Assembly (NCBI GenBank): GCA_003762875.1
Contig: RIBL01000015.1
Coordinates: 17,564-81,563, forward strand
DNA length: 64,000 nucleotides
Source of the DNA: Muribaculaceae bacterium Isolate-110 (HZI)
GTDB lineage: Bacteria; Bacteroidota; Bacteroidia; Bacteroidales; Muribaculaceae
Direction: 5' to 3'
In this document: positions 44,765 through 53,070 of the stretch, in pieces
Layout: every line of letters starts with the position of its first letter
Numbering within the stretch: the stretch's first letter is position 1
The notes under the pieces: model-generated
Told to the model about the DNA's origin: nothing
What the model saw: the letters and a program-made list of their open reading frames with translations, nothing else
Databases searched by the model: none
Position numbers and translations under genes: made by a program

Positions 44765-44992
44765 ATGGAACCGATAGGCACCATGATTAAGGAAGAGCTG
44801 GAGCGTCAGGAGCGCACGGTGTCGTGGCTCGCTCGAAAACTCAACTGTGACCGCTCAAACATCTACCGGCTATTTCAGAAACACTCCATCGACACGGCAC
44901 TGCTACAACGCCTGTCAGTCATACTCGGGCGGGATTTCTTCTCCGACCTAAGCAATAATCTTTCAGTCAGAAAGGGTAGAAATGAGGCATAA
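44765..44992 (+). CDS. Small helix-turn-helix protein
   Basis: 75 residues. A central helix-turn-helix is visible (TVSWLARKLNCDRSNIYRLF, residues 18-37), similar to XRE-like or AraC-like minimal DNA-binding domains found in Bacteroidales. There is no ligand or dimerisation domain. Its stop codon lies inside a 19-bp perfect inverted repeat. The next gene, 235 bases on, is the collagen-repeat lipoprotein on the same strand, so a regulatory link is possible but unproven. Confidence 0.75.
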   Translation: MEPIGTMIKEELERQERTVSWLARKLNCDRSNIYRLFQKHSIDTALLQRLSVILGRDFFSDLSNNLSVRKGRNEA

Positions 44993-45024
44993 TTCGTTGC
45001 GTATGCGAATTATGCCTCATTTCT
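44978..45024. terminator. 19-bp perfect palindrome overlapping HTH gene stop
   Basis: Arms at 44978-44996 and 45006-45024 are perfect complements with a 9-base loop. The left arm contains the last codons and the TAA of the HTH gene. No U-run follows on +, so it could be an operator or an mRNA-end stabiliser as well as a terminator. Confidence 0.6.
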
Positions 45025-45072
45025 GTGTCAATCCCGCTACGTCATGGCCCGCGCAGTGAATTTTCTTTGCTA

Positions 45073-45226
45073 TAACTTTGTAGAGCATTTCGCGCCCTGT
45101 CTCCGCGGTTCAACCTCCGCGGCTATGAAAATACCTATAAACAGTTGTGCAATAAGGCTATATAATAGGGCGGCTATGACAGCGAAATAAATCTTTAACC
45201 AAAGTTATAACTTAATCAATTAACGT
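45073..45226 (+). promoter_or_regulatory. Probable promoter and leader of the lipoprotein gene
   Basis: TAACTTTG (45073-45080) is a good -7 box, but TTTG is not at the usual -33 distance. The 146-base leader that follows contains a CCGCGG...CCGCGG stem near 45101-45120. Long folded leaders are often seen before highly expressed genes. Confidence 0.5.
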
Positions 45227-48200
45227 ATGAACAAAAAATTCATCAACGGGTTTCTGCTCGCCTCCCTTGTAGTAGGGTCGGGTGGTATACTCTCTTCTTG
45301 CAAGGACTACGATGATGACATCGACCAGCTCAGACAAGAGGTGGCGGTCAACAAGTCGGCTATTGAGGACATCAATAGCAAGATAGCAGCCGGTGCTATC
45401 CTTGAAAGCGTGGAACCTAATGCCACAAACACAGGTATTATTGTGACCGTAACTAAGAACGGCTCCAAGCAGACCTTCGAAATCAAGAACGGTGTGAACG
45501 GTACCGACGCTGACGTCTGGACTATCGAACAGGATGCCAATGGCGCATACATGTGGGCCAAGAACGGTGTCCTCACCAATTATCCCGCCCAGGGTCCCAA
45601 GGGAGACAAGGGTGATCAGGGCGAAACCGGTGCTCAGGGTCCTGCCGGAGCTGACGGAGCACAAGGTCCTGCCGGCCCCACCGGTCCTCAGGGTCCTCAG
45701 GGCGAGCAGGGTGTTCAGGGCAACTACTGGGCTCCCAATGCTGACGGCACAGAACTCGTTGAGCACGTGTGGAACGCTGAGACCAAGAAGTATGAGGCTA
45801 CAGCTAATACTGTCAAGATCGCTATCTCATATCCCGGCATCACCGCTGTTGTTGACAACGGATATGTATATCTTAACGGCGTAGAGACCGGCAAGGATGC
45901 CGACGGCAACCCCATCTATGGCAGGGTAGCCATCTCTCGCAGCGGTCTTCTCACAGGCCTCGGCTTTATCCCCGCTCTCTATCTCGACGGTGTTGAGGGT
46001 ACTCGTTTCGCTTATGTAAATGAAAACTATCTTTCACCTGTCACCAGCGGCAAGAGCGGTAATGTGACCATCAACGGCGCATCGGTTGCTTATGAGATTC
46101 CTGCTGCTTCTAAGTGGGCTTTCAATACAAACACCACGCCTTATCAGCTCAGCGAGAATGCGGTGGCTAACTTCAACCTCAATCCTGATAACGCCAATAT
46201 CGAGGGCGTGAAGTTCAACTTCCTCCCCATCGCAAACATCGAGACTGTATCAGCTTCTCGCGCTGCTGCTCCCGAGCTCGTAATCAAGAGCACTGAGGAT
46301 AAGAATGGCAAACTCGTTGTTACATACAACGTGAACAATCCCGCCTCAATGGCTTATACCGAAAATGGCAAGAATACTCTGCCTGTTACCGCTCTTAACG
46401 CAACACTCAAAGAAGATGCTGATGTCAATGCAGCCGGCGTAACCGGTGTGGTTACTTCCGACTACTTCAGCCTCGTAATGTCGCGCGTTAGATTCTCGGC
46501 TCTCAGCTTCATCGGTACTGCCGATCTCCACCTCGCTACAACAGGTGCTGACGCTATCGAGCAGAAGGGTGGCAAGGTTATCAAGCTTGCTTATACTCAG
46601 GCTGAGAAGTATGACCTTTCCAAGAATATCCGCATCTGCTATCAGCAGGCTGATTTCGGCAAGAACCTCGGCACCGCTGCCGAGAAGCAGATGTCTCTTA
46701 AAGAGGCTGCCGAGAAGTGGGGTCTGACTGTAACTTACTCTATGATGGATTACACCATCGGTCAGTCCAAGACTCACGACTCACAGTATGCTTCAATCGA
46801 TGCTAACGGTGTCATAGACCTTAAGTATCTCAATGCAAGCAACCAGTGGGTATCTTGCGGCGATAACGACGCTTCTCGTTCGGCTATCGGTCGTCACCCT
46901 GTTGTAATGGTTAACCTTTGCAACGGCACCAATGTTGTCCTCACAGGTTACGTTATGTTTGAGATCACCGATGTTGCTCCTGCAATCTCCAACACCGGCA
47001 TCGTTCTCGCTACCGGCGAACCCATGCCTTACCTCTGCACTTCGACCAACAAGGTTGTGAGCACTTGGGCTACTACCACAAGCCAGGTTCTCTCAGTTCT
47101 CGGTAAGAGCGAAGAGCAGTTCAAGAGCGACTACGCCCTCGAAATCGGGACAACCTATGTTAAGGCTGCCAACTGGACAGAGAAGGAACAGTCATTCACC
47201 AAGGTTGCCAATAACAAGTATGGTATCCTCAACTATAACCCCGACTCACAGGCCGGTCCTACCAATGGCTTCCTCACATGGAACTACAGATTGGATGCAG
47301 CTACCGAGATAGCCAAGCTCACCGCTGCTGACAAGCCCTCTACTGTTGAGCTCTTCGTTAAGTTTGTTAATACCAAGAACTCTGACGATTGCCTCTACCT
47401 CGGTGTATCTATCACCATCCTCCCCGCTCCCTCGATTACTTACGGAACACTCAACCCCAACCTCCTCGTTCCGGGTACCAATGACCAGGTGAGCATGTGT
47501 ACTCTTGCCAAGAACAATACCCAGGGTAAGGACGTAACTTACTTCCAGGCACTTCTTGAGAGCTACTACACCGACAAGACTATCGTTCCCAGCTACATAG
47601 CTCCCACCGGTAACAAGTATCCCGCACTTTCTTCGATGACTCTTCCCCGCGAATACTCGTTTACAAAAGCTCAGCAGTCTGGTCTTACTATCAGCACAGA
47701 CGGCAGCAAGCTCCTCAAGGGCACACAGCTCGTAGCTTCTATCAACAAGACTACAGGTAACGTAGTGTTCGAGCACACCCCCGCTTCTCTTGAGCTCCTT
47801 AACAGCGCGAACGGTGTATATGCCAACGTACAGGTACTTTCTCAGTACTGCAACGAGGCTGCCACAGTTGCTTCACCCGCTCACCTCGACTTCGTTGAGC
47901 AGACCAACAACGTGGTACGCATCAACTTCCGCAAGCCTGTGACTGTGGTAGGTGTAAACAACTATGAGGTTAAGCCCGACGGTATCAATCCTAAGAAAGA
48001 AGCTCTCGGTAACTTCTTCTCGATGACCGACTACTTCGGCAACGCCCTCTTCAACAATACTGCTGCAGGTTACGCTGACAATCAGGGTCTCTTCGGTTAC
48101 TATCAGATCGAGTCTATCAAGGTTGATCTCACCGGCCTTTCTAACAATGGTGTTACATTCTCTGTAGAGGGTGCTACAAGCTCTAACAATGAGGTTTACA

Positions 48201-48385
48201 CTATCGAGAATGCAGCAGGTGACCTGACCGCCGACGTCCTCAATGATGTTAAGGTTGTATGTGACTACACCAGCGAGGTGCTCGAGCAGACCGTAACAGT
48301 TAAGATCCCTGTAACTGTAACCTACTACTGGGGTACTCAGAAAGTTGAGGCTACTGTAACAGTTAAGCCCAACCGCAACAACTAA
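45227..48385 (+). CDS. Large surface lipoprotein with collagen-like repeat
   Basis: 1052 residues. A lipoprotein signal peptide ends at C25 (ILSSC) and is followed by acidic residues (KDYDDDID) that resemble the surface-export signal of Bacteroidota lipoproteins. A short coiled coil (about 28-54) and a PL29-N-like segment (about 60-120) lead into 14 Gly-X-Y triplets (residues 123-164). The remaining 880 residues look like beta-rich domains with no catalytic motif I can name. Codon use resembles the tuf and ribosomal genes more than its neighbours, which suggests very high expression. A strong terminator follows. It may be a major surface or S-layer-like protein; that is inference. Confidence 0.85.
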   Translation: MNKKFINGFLLASLVVGSGGILSSCKDYDDDIDQLRQEVAVNKSAIEDINSKIAAGAILESVEPNATNTGIIVTVTKNGSKQTFEIKNGVNGTDADVWTIEQDANGAYMWAKNGVLTNYPAQGPKGDKGDQGETGAQGPAGADGAQGPAGPTGPQGPQGEQGVQGNYWAPNADGTELVEHVWNAETKKYEATANTVKIAISYPGITAVVDNGYVYLNGVETGKDADGNPIYGRVAISRSGLLTGLGFIPALYLDGVEGTRFAYVNENYLSPVTSGKSGNVTINGASVAYEIPAASKWAFNTNTTPYQLSENAVANFNLNPDNANIEGVKFNFLPIANIETVSASRAAAPELVIKSTEDKNGKLVVTYNVNNPASMAYTENGKNTLPVTALNATLKEDADVNAAGVTGVVTSDYFSLVMSRVRFSALSFIGTADLHLATTGADAIEQKGGKVIKLAYTQAEKYDLSKNIRICYQQADFGKNLGTAAEKQMSLKEAAEKWGLTVTYSMMDYTIGQSKTHDSQYASIDANGVIDLKYLNASNQWVSCGDNDASRSAIGRHPVVMVNLCNGTNVVLTGYVMFEITDVAPAISNTGIVLATGEPMPYLCTSTNKVVSTWATTTSQVLSVLGKSEEQFKSDYALEIGTTYVKAANWTEKEQSFTKVANNKYGILNYNPDSQAGPTNGFLTWNYRLDAATEIAKLTAADKPSTVELFVKFVNTKNSDDCLYLGVSITILPAPSITYGTLNPNLLVPGTNDQVSMCTLAKNNTQGKDVTYFQALLESYYTDKTIVPSYIAPTGNKYPALSSMTLPREYSFTKAQQSGLTISTDGSKLLKGTQLVASINKTTGNVVFEHTPASLELLNSANGVYANVQVLSQYCNEAATVASPAHLDFVEQTNNVVRINFRKPVTVVGVNNYEVKPDGINPKKEALGNFFSMTDYFGNALFNNTAAGYADNQGLFGYYQIESIKVDLTGLSNNGVTFSVEGATSSNNEVYTIENAAGDLTADVLNDVKVVCDYTSEVLEQTVTVKIPVTVTYYWGTQKVEATVTVKPNRNN

Positions 48386-48409
48386 CTTTTAAATAGTGAT
48401 TAATGGCAG

Positions 48410-48442
48410 AAGAGCACTGGCCTGAGTGCCGGTGCTCTTTTG
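48410..48442 (+). terminator. Terminator of the collagen-repeat lipoprotein gene
   Basis: AAGAGCAC and GTGCTCTT with an inner GGC/GCC pair make a stem of about 12 pairs, followed by TTTTG. It lies 24 bases after the stop codon and isolates the gene from the next lipoprotein. Confidence 0.88.
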
Positions 48443-48463
48443 TAAATCATTCGGCAAAAGACG

Positions 48464-49003
48464 ATGAAGAAACTATTCATGATAATCTCCTGTTCGCTCA
48501 TGCTGTGGGCTTGCGGAAGCAATGGCGGTCAGAAAGAGACCGGCGTGCGCACCGTGGCCGACATAGAACAGGAATTTGCATCGACCCTCTCGGCCTCCGA
48601 CACCACACGTGTGATCGCACTCGCGACCGAGTTTCTTGACAGCATCAAGGCCGGCAACGTGCAGTGGGCCGTCGAGACACTCTGCGAGCTCGACTCTACG
48701 GGGCGGGTGATGCCTCTGGGCGAGGATTCACGCAAGCGCGTGGCCCGTCGCTTTGAGATGTTTCCCGTGGTGAGCTATGAGCTTGACTATTATAGTTTCT
48801 CCATGCCGACGCTCAACGACTTGAAATATCGCACATATTTCAAGGAGCGTCAGGAAGGGGAGACGGGAGGTCCGTCAATGGCCGTGATGTTTAACCCCGT
48901 AAAGGATTCGGGCCAATGGTATCTGTGTCTCAAAGAGGCATCGCAGCCCGCTAAGGATGCGGCCAACGCGCTCAATCCTGACCTGATTATTGAAGGAAAA
49001 TAG
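48464..49003 (+). CDS. Small lipoprotein, unknown
   Basis: 179 residues. A lipobox LWAC places the lipidated cysteine at 17. The mature part is a single alpha/beta domain with no motif I recognise; it has no strong acidic surface-export signal after the cysteine (CGSNGGQKE), so periplasmic attachment is likely. It lies after the terminator of the large lipoprotein and is followed by a 25-bp inverted repeat. Confidence 0.75.
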   Translation: MKKLFMIISCSLMLWACGSNGGQKETGVRTVADIEQEFASTLSASDTTRVIALATEFLDSIKAGNVQWAVETLCELDSTGRVMPLGEDSRKRVARRFEMFPVVSYELDYYSFSMPTLNDLKYRTYFKERQEGETGGPSMAVMFNPVKDSGQWYLCLKEASQPAKDAANALNPDLIIEGK

Positions 49004-49091
49004 ATTGACCACACATAATTATTCAATAAGTCGTGAGTCCGCATGGCGTTGTGAAACGCTATGCGGACATTTTTTATCTCAGAAGGAACTT

Positions 49092-49156
49092 AAGACAGGA
49101 GTACGGGAGTACAAGGGACAATTAAAATTTACCTTGTACTCCCGTACTCCTGTCTT
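49092..49156. repeat. 25-bp perfect inverted repeat element
   Basis: Arms at 49092-49116 and 49132-49156 are perfect complements with a 15-base AT-rich loop. The arm core ACAGGAGTACGGGAGTAC is close to that of the element at 1718-1815. It lies after the small lipoprotein gene and can act as a terminator. Confidence 0.8.
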
Positions 49157-49284
49157 TAAATTTAATATATGGCTATTACCTGGCTGATTCACGACATTGT
49201 TTTTGAAAAACATCCCGTTTTTTTATGTACTTTTATGAGTTTATAGTACATTTGTGTGTTATAAAGGATAATGACCCTGCAATA

Positions 49285-49674
49285 ATGAATGAAAAGATGA
49301 AACGGATATTATTTGTGATGCTCATGGCAGTGGCCGCCGTAGGGGCCTGGGCCAAGGGTGAGGTGGAGTTTGCCTCGCGCGAGCATGATTTCGGCACCAT
49401 CAAGGCCTCGGCCGGCGCGGTGACCGCCAACTATGAGTTTACCAATACCGGTGACGAGCCTGTGAGCATAGTCACCGTGACCAACGGCGGATGTGGCTGC
49501 ACCAAGCCCTCGTTTCCGCTCCAGCCCATAGCCCCGGGCAAAAAGGGTGTGATAAAGATCAACTTCAATCCCGCCACGTTTAAGGGCGAGTTTCGCCGCA
49601 GCGTCAAGGTGCAGTTCAGCAACTCGCGCAAGCGCACGGTGCTGAAATTTAACGGTGTGGTTATCCCGAAGTGA
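49285..49674 (+). CDS. DUF1573 protein, single domain
   Basis: 129 residues from the ATG at 49285. A signal peptide (about 1-24, ending near AWAK) is followed by one DUF1573 Ig-like domain with HDFGTIKA near the start and the NGGCGCTKPSFP cysteine motif. DUF1573 proteins are common, secreted, and of unknown function. The domain resembles the ASH/HYDIN fold. TACATTTG (49248-49255) is a possible -7 box. A second DUF1573 gene follows 36 bases later. Confidence 0.87.
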   Translation: MNEKMKRILFVMLMAVAAVGAWAKGEVEFASREHDFGTIKASAGAVTANYEFTNTGDEPVSIVTVTNGGCGCTKPSFPLQPIAPGKKGVIKINFNPATFKGEFRRSVKVQFSNSRKRTVLKFNGVVIPK

Positions 49675-49710
49675 GAGTTTGTGAAGGTTAGAGTTTAAAG
49701 TTTAGGATTT

Positions 49711-50793
49711 ATGGCTCTTTTCAGAAGATATTTGGCCGCAATCGTAGGGGTGACGGCCGTCCTGACAGCAGGTGCCGAAAACAAGTGGATGAGCAAGGTG
49801 CATGATTTCGGAGCTTTTGACGAAAATCTCGGCACGGTCTACTGTGAGTTTAAGCTCGTCAACACTGGCACCGAGCCAATGGCCATCACCGGGGTGCGTG
49901 CCAACTGCGGATGCACACGTCCTGAGTATTCCAAAGAGCCGGTTGCTCCCGGCGACACGGCCGTCATAAGAGTGGGCTTTGACCCCAAGGGGCGTCCGGG
50001 ACGGTTCTCCAAACGTATCAACGTCGACTGCAGTGCCGACCCGACGCGCTCGGTGCTCACCATCACCGGCACTGTCATAGGGTCGTCCAACACTCTGCGC
50101 AGCCGTTATCCAGTGGCGGTCGGTCCGGTGAGAATGCGCACTTCCACCATAGCCTATGGCAAGGTGCTCAAAGGCGAGACCATGGGCCAGTATATTGACG
50201 CCTATAATGCCTCGTCCGACACCCTGCGTCCGCGTGTGGAGGGCGCGCCCAAGCATATCAAGGTCATAGTGCAGCCAGCTGTAGTGCCCCCGGGCGAGCA
50301 ATTTATACTCTCCACCATATTACACAGCAACATGACACCGCAGTGGGGCATAGCGACCGACTCGCTGATGTTTTATCCCGACGCCCGGGCCACGGAGGGG
50401 CGCAAGGTGGAGACTGTGGCCGTCATCGAGGAGGATTTCTCCAAGCTCACGCCCGAACAGCAGGCCAAGGCCCCGCTGCTCGACACCGACCTGACAGCTA
50501 TCGATCTCAGGAAACTCTCGCGCGGCGACAAGCCGGTCAAGGAGAAGTTTACCATAACCAACCGTGGCAAAAGTCCGCTCGTCATCCGAGCCATATCGTG
50601 TCCCGATCCGGCCGTGGAAATCTCTCTCAAAGACCGCACTATAAAGCCCGGCAAAAGTGCCAGGGTCGACGTGACGGTGACTCCGGCACGCATGACCCGA
50701 AGCGAGCTGCTCAACGCCCGCATCAATATTATTGCCAACGACCCGCTCCATCCCTCCACAATGGTGCGCGTGGTGGCCGAGATAGTGAAATAA
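49711..50793 (+). CDS. DUF1573 protein, three Ig-like domains
   Basis: 360 residues. After a signal peptide (about 1-22) comes a DUF1573 domain with HDFGAFDE and the RANCGCTRPEY cysteine motif, then a middle Ig-like domain (about 130-215) and a third domain (about 250-360) with VKEKFTITNRGKSPLVIRA and NIIANDPLHPS near the end. It looks like a longer version of the neighbouring protein, possibly by duplication. Secreted, function unknown. meaB follows 32 bases later. Confidence 0.87.
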   Translation: MALFRRYLAAIVGVTAVLTAGAENKWMSKVHDFGAFDENLGTVYCEFKLVNTGTEPMAITGVRANCGCTRPEYSKEPVAPGDTAVIRVGFDPKGRPGRFSKRINVDCSADPTRSVLTITGTVIGSSNTLRSRYPVAVGPVRMRTSTIAYGKVLKGETMGQYIDAYNASSDTLRPRVEGAPKHIKVIVQPAVVPPGEQFILSTILHSNMTPQWGIATDSLMFYPDARATEGRKVETVAVIEEDFSKLTPEQQAKAPLLDTDLTAIDLRKLSRGDKPVKEKFTITNRGKSPLVIRAISCPDPAVEISLKDRTIKPGKSARVDVTVTPARMTRSELLNARINIIANDPLHPSTMVRVVAEIVK

Positions 50794-50825
50794 CCCTCTG
50801 GACCCTCATAGAAAACCATAGAAAA

Positions 50826-51920
50826 ATGCAGCATATAGAGAACGATGAAAAGTATAACGGTCTGACCGTCAATCAGGGCGTGGCCCAGCCGCCGGTGGTC
50901 AATCCCTATCTCACACGCCGCCGCCCGCGTCGTATGCCTACTCCCGGCGAAATGGTCGAGGGCATACTCAAGGGTGACGTGACCATGTTGTCGCGCGCCG
51001 TGACGCTCGTCGAGAGCCTCTCGCCCGACCATGAGGCTCTGGCCCAGGAAGTGATAGAGAAGTGTCTGCCCCACTCGGGCCGTTCGCGCCGCATCGGCAT
51101 CACGGGTGTGCCGGGGGCGGGCAAGAGCACGTCGATCGACGTGTTTGGTCTCCATGTGCTCAAGCGCGGAGGCAAACTCGCCGTGCTCGCAATCGACCCC
51201 TCGAGCGAGCGTACCAAGGGAAGTATACTTGGTGACAAGACCCGAATGGAGAAACTCTCCATCCACCCCTCGGCTTTCATACGCCCCAGCCCCTCGGCCG
51301 GTTCACTCGGAGGAGTGGCCCGCAAGACTCGCGAGACCATAGTGCTGTGCGAGGCCGCCGGATATGACAATATCTTTGTCGAGACCGTGGGCGTTGGCCA
51401 GAGCGAGACTGCCGTTCACTCGATGGTCGACTTTTTCCTGCTCATACAGCTTGCCGGCACTGGCGATGAGCTGCAGGGCATCAAGCGCGGCATTATGGAG
51501 ATGGCCGACGGCATAGTGATCAACAAGGCCGACGGCGACAACATTCATCGCGCCGAACTGGCCATGGCACAGTTTCGCAGCGCGCTCCACCTCTTCCCGC
51601 TCCCGGCTTCGGGATGGTCGCCCGAGGTGCTGACCTATTCGGGCTATTATGAGATAAACATCGACAAGGTGTGGGATATGATTGACCGCTACTTTGCGTT
51701 TGTCGAAGCCAACGGCTATTTCGAGCGCAAGCGCAGCGAGCAGGCGCGCTACTGGATGTATGAGACCATCGACTCTCAACTCCGCTCTCATTTCTACAAC
51801 AATCCCGACATCGAGCGCATGCTTGCCGACAAGGAGGTGCGTGTGCTCAACAATCAGCTCTCATCCTTCATCGCCGCCCGCGACATACTTGACGCATATT
51901 TCAGTAGTATGCACAAGTAG
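50826..51920 (+). CDS. meaB: Methylmalonyl-CoA mutase-associated GTPase
   Basis: 364 residues from the ATG at 50826; the open frame extends upstream to 50343 inside the DUF1573 gene, but that part is a shadow. The P-loop is GVPGAGKST at 94-102, and the family signatures are LAIDPSSERTKGSILGDKTR, SAGSLGGVARKT and ETVGVGQSE. MeaB (ArgK family) protects and loads cobalamin for methylmalonyl-CoA mutase in the propionate pathway. The mutase genes are not in the window. Confidence 0.95.
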   Translation: MQHIENDEKYNGLTVNQGVAQPPVVNPYLTRRRPRRMPTPGEMVEGILKGDVTMLSRAVTLVESLSPDHEALAQEVIEKCLPHSGRSRRIGITGVPGAGKSTSIDVFGLHVLKRGGKLAVLAIDPSSERTKGSILGDKTRMEKLSIHPSAFIRPSPSAGSLGGVARKTRETIVLCEAAGYDNIFVETVGVGQSETAVHSMVDFFLLIQLAGTGDELQGIKRGIMEMADGIVINKADGDNIHRAELAMAQFRSALHLFPLPASGWSPEVLTYSGYYEINIDKVWDMIDRYFAFVEANGYFERKRSEQARYWMYETIDSQLRSHFYNNPDIERMLADKEVRVLNNQLSSFIAARDILDAYFSSMHK

Positions 51921-51966
51921 GAGGATTGGAGATACAAAAGCCTCAAAAGAAAAAAGGGGATACAAA

Positions 51967-51998
51967 AGGCCGGGAGTGCATCGCTGCACTTCCGGCCT
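51967..51998. terminator. Terminator between meaB and the phosphorylase gene
   Basis: Arms at 51967-51980 and 51985-51998 pair over 14 bases with one G-U and a 4-base loop, followed by TAAAATTT. It lies between the convergent meaB and nucleoside phosphorylase genes. Confidence 0.8.
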
Positions 51999-52121
51999 AA
52001 AATTTGGCTTATCATTGCTATTCAGCAAAGGTAAGCAATATTTTACCCCCCCCAATTTTTAATGTGTATTAACTCGGGTTGGCAAAAATTAAATGTTTAT
52101 AACGCTGCGGCATACGGTATG

Positions 52122-52991
52122 TCATATGCGCTCGAGGACGGTGGCTATGAGGTCGCGTACGGCAGTCTTGTAGTTGGGATTGGCGTCGGAGTTCATGCGG
52201 TTGGCTATGATAGAGCATACGGTCATGGCGCGGTGGCCCATGAGGCGTCCGAGTCCCTGGAGCGGTGCCGACTCCATCTCATAGTTGGTGACTTTGCGTC
52301 CGTTGTGGCGGAACTCTTCGATAAGGCGGTTGAGGTCGGGGTTGGAGAGTGGCAGACGGAGCTCACGGCCCTGAGGTCCGTAGAATCCTACGGCCGAGAT
52401 GGTGTTGCCTCGCACCATGTCGTCGCGTCCTATCTGCTCGACCAGTTCGGCGTCGGCGTCCACTACGTAAGGTTTGGCCCAGAGGGGATTCCAGCCGACG
52501 GCTTCGCAGAAGGCATGCTCAAAGTCAAGGTCGGCCACTTCGTTGCGCCCGGCGTAATAGTTGAGCACGCCGTCAAATCCGATGGACTTCTCGGCTATGA
52601 CAGGAGTGCCGAGTCTAAGCTCGGGTTGAAGCGCGCCTGAGGTGCCGATGCGCACGAGTGTGAGCTGTCGGTGATGGCTGCGTACCTCGCGGGTGGCAAA
52701 GTCGATGTTGGCCAACGCGTCGAGCTCGTTGATGACGATGTCGATGTTGTCGGGGCCGATACCATGTGACAGACACATGATGGGTTTGCCCTGATATGTG
52801 CCCCCGATGGTGTGAAATTCGCGCGACTGCACTTCAAAGTCAGTAGTGTCAAAGAATGATGCCACCATGTTGACACGTGCGGGGTCGCCTACGAGTATCA
52901 CACGGTCGGTGAGCTGTGACGGCAGCAGGTGGAGGTGAAATACAGTGCCGTCGGGATTGAGGATTAATTCTGAGGGAGGAATTACTTTCAT
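52122..52991 (-). CDS. Uridine/nucleoside phosphorylase
   Basis: 289 residues from the ATG at 52991 (MKVIPPSEL); a 12-residue longer frame from 53027 runs into intergenic repeat. This is a PNP_UDP_1-family enzyme: RVILVGDPARV near residue 34 binds phosphate, GIGPDNIDIVINELDAL near residue 75 and TNYEMESAPLQGLGRL near residue 235 (with the ribose-contact ME pair) match uridine-type members. It splits nucleosides with phosphate for pyrimidine salvage. Base preference is likely uridine but not certain. Confidence 0.87.
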   Translation of the reverse strand: MKVIPPSELILNPDGTVFHLHLLPSQLTDRVILVGDPARVNMVASFFDTTDFEVQSREFHTIGGTYQGKPIMCLSHGIGPDNIDIVINELDALANIDFATREVRSHHRQLTLVRIGTSGALQPELRLGTPVIAEKSIGFDGVLNYYAGRNEVADLDFEHAFCEAVGWNPLWAKPYVVDADAELVEQIGRDDMVRGNTISAVGFYGPQGRELRLPLSNPDLNRLIEEFRHNGRKVTNYEMESAPLQGLGRLMGHRAMTVCSIIANRMNSDANPNYKTAVRDLIATVLERI

Positions 52992-53010
52992 ATGACCTAT
53001 GTTTGATTTG

Positions 53011-53070
53011 TAATTATTAATTAGCAATTAATGGCCTGGTACATAATTACTGATTGCTAATTAATAATTA
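53011..53070. repeat. 18-bp AT-only-like inverted repeat
   Basis: Arms at 53011-53028 and 53053-53070 are perfect complements over 18 bases. A tandem direct copy, TAATTACTGATTG twice, lies inside. The right arm covers the dprA stop codon. It separates dprA from the phosphorylase gene and may be a terminator or a dispersed repeat. Confidence 0.7.

Noticed and set aside
45593..45725. Repeat stretch in the lipoprotein gene that might be mistaken for a CRISPR or tandem DNA repeat
   Set aside because: It encodes Gly-X-Y triplets in frame, units are 9 bases and not identical, and there are no spacers.
50343..50825. Upstream extension of the meaB frame
   Set aside because: It lies wholly inside the DUF1573 gene in another frame; the MeaB family starts at 50826.
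50373..51266. A 297-codon minus-strand frame over the DUF1573-meaB junction
   Set aside because: Antisense to two genes with clear family matches, no signal of its own.
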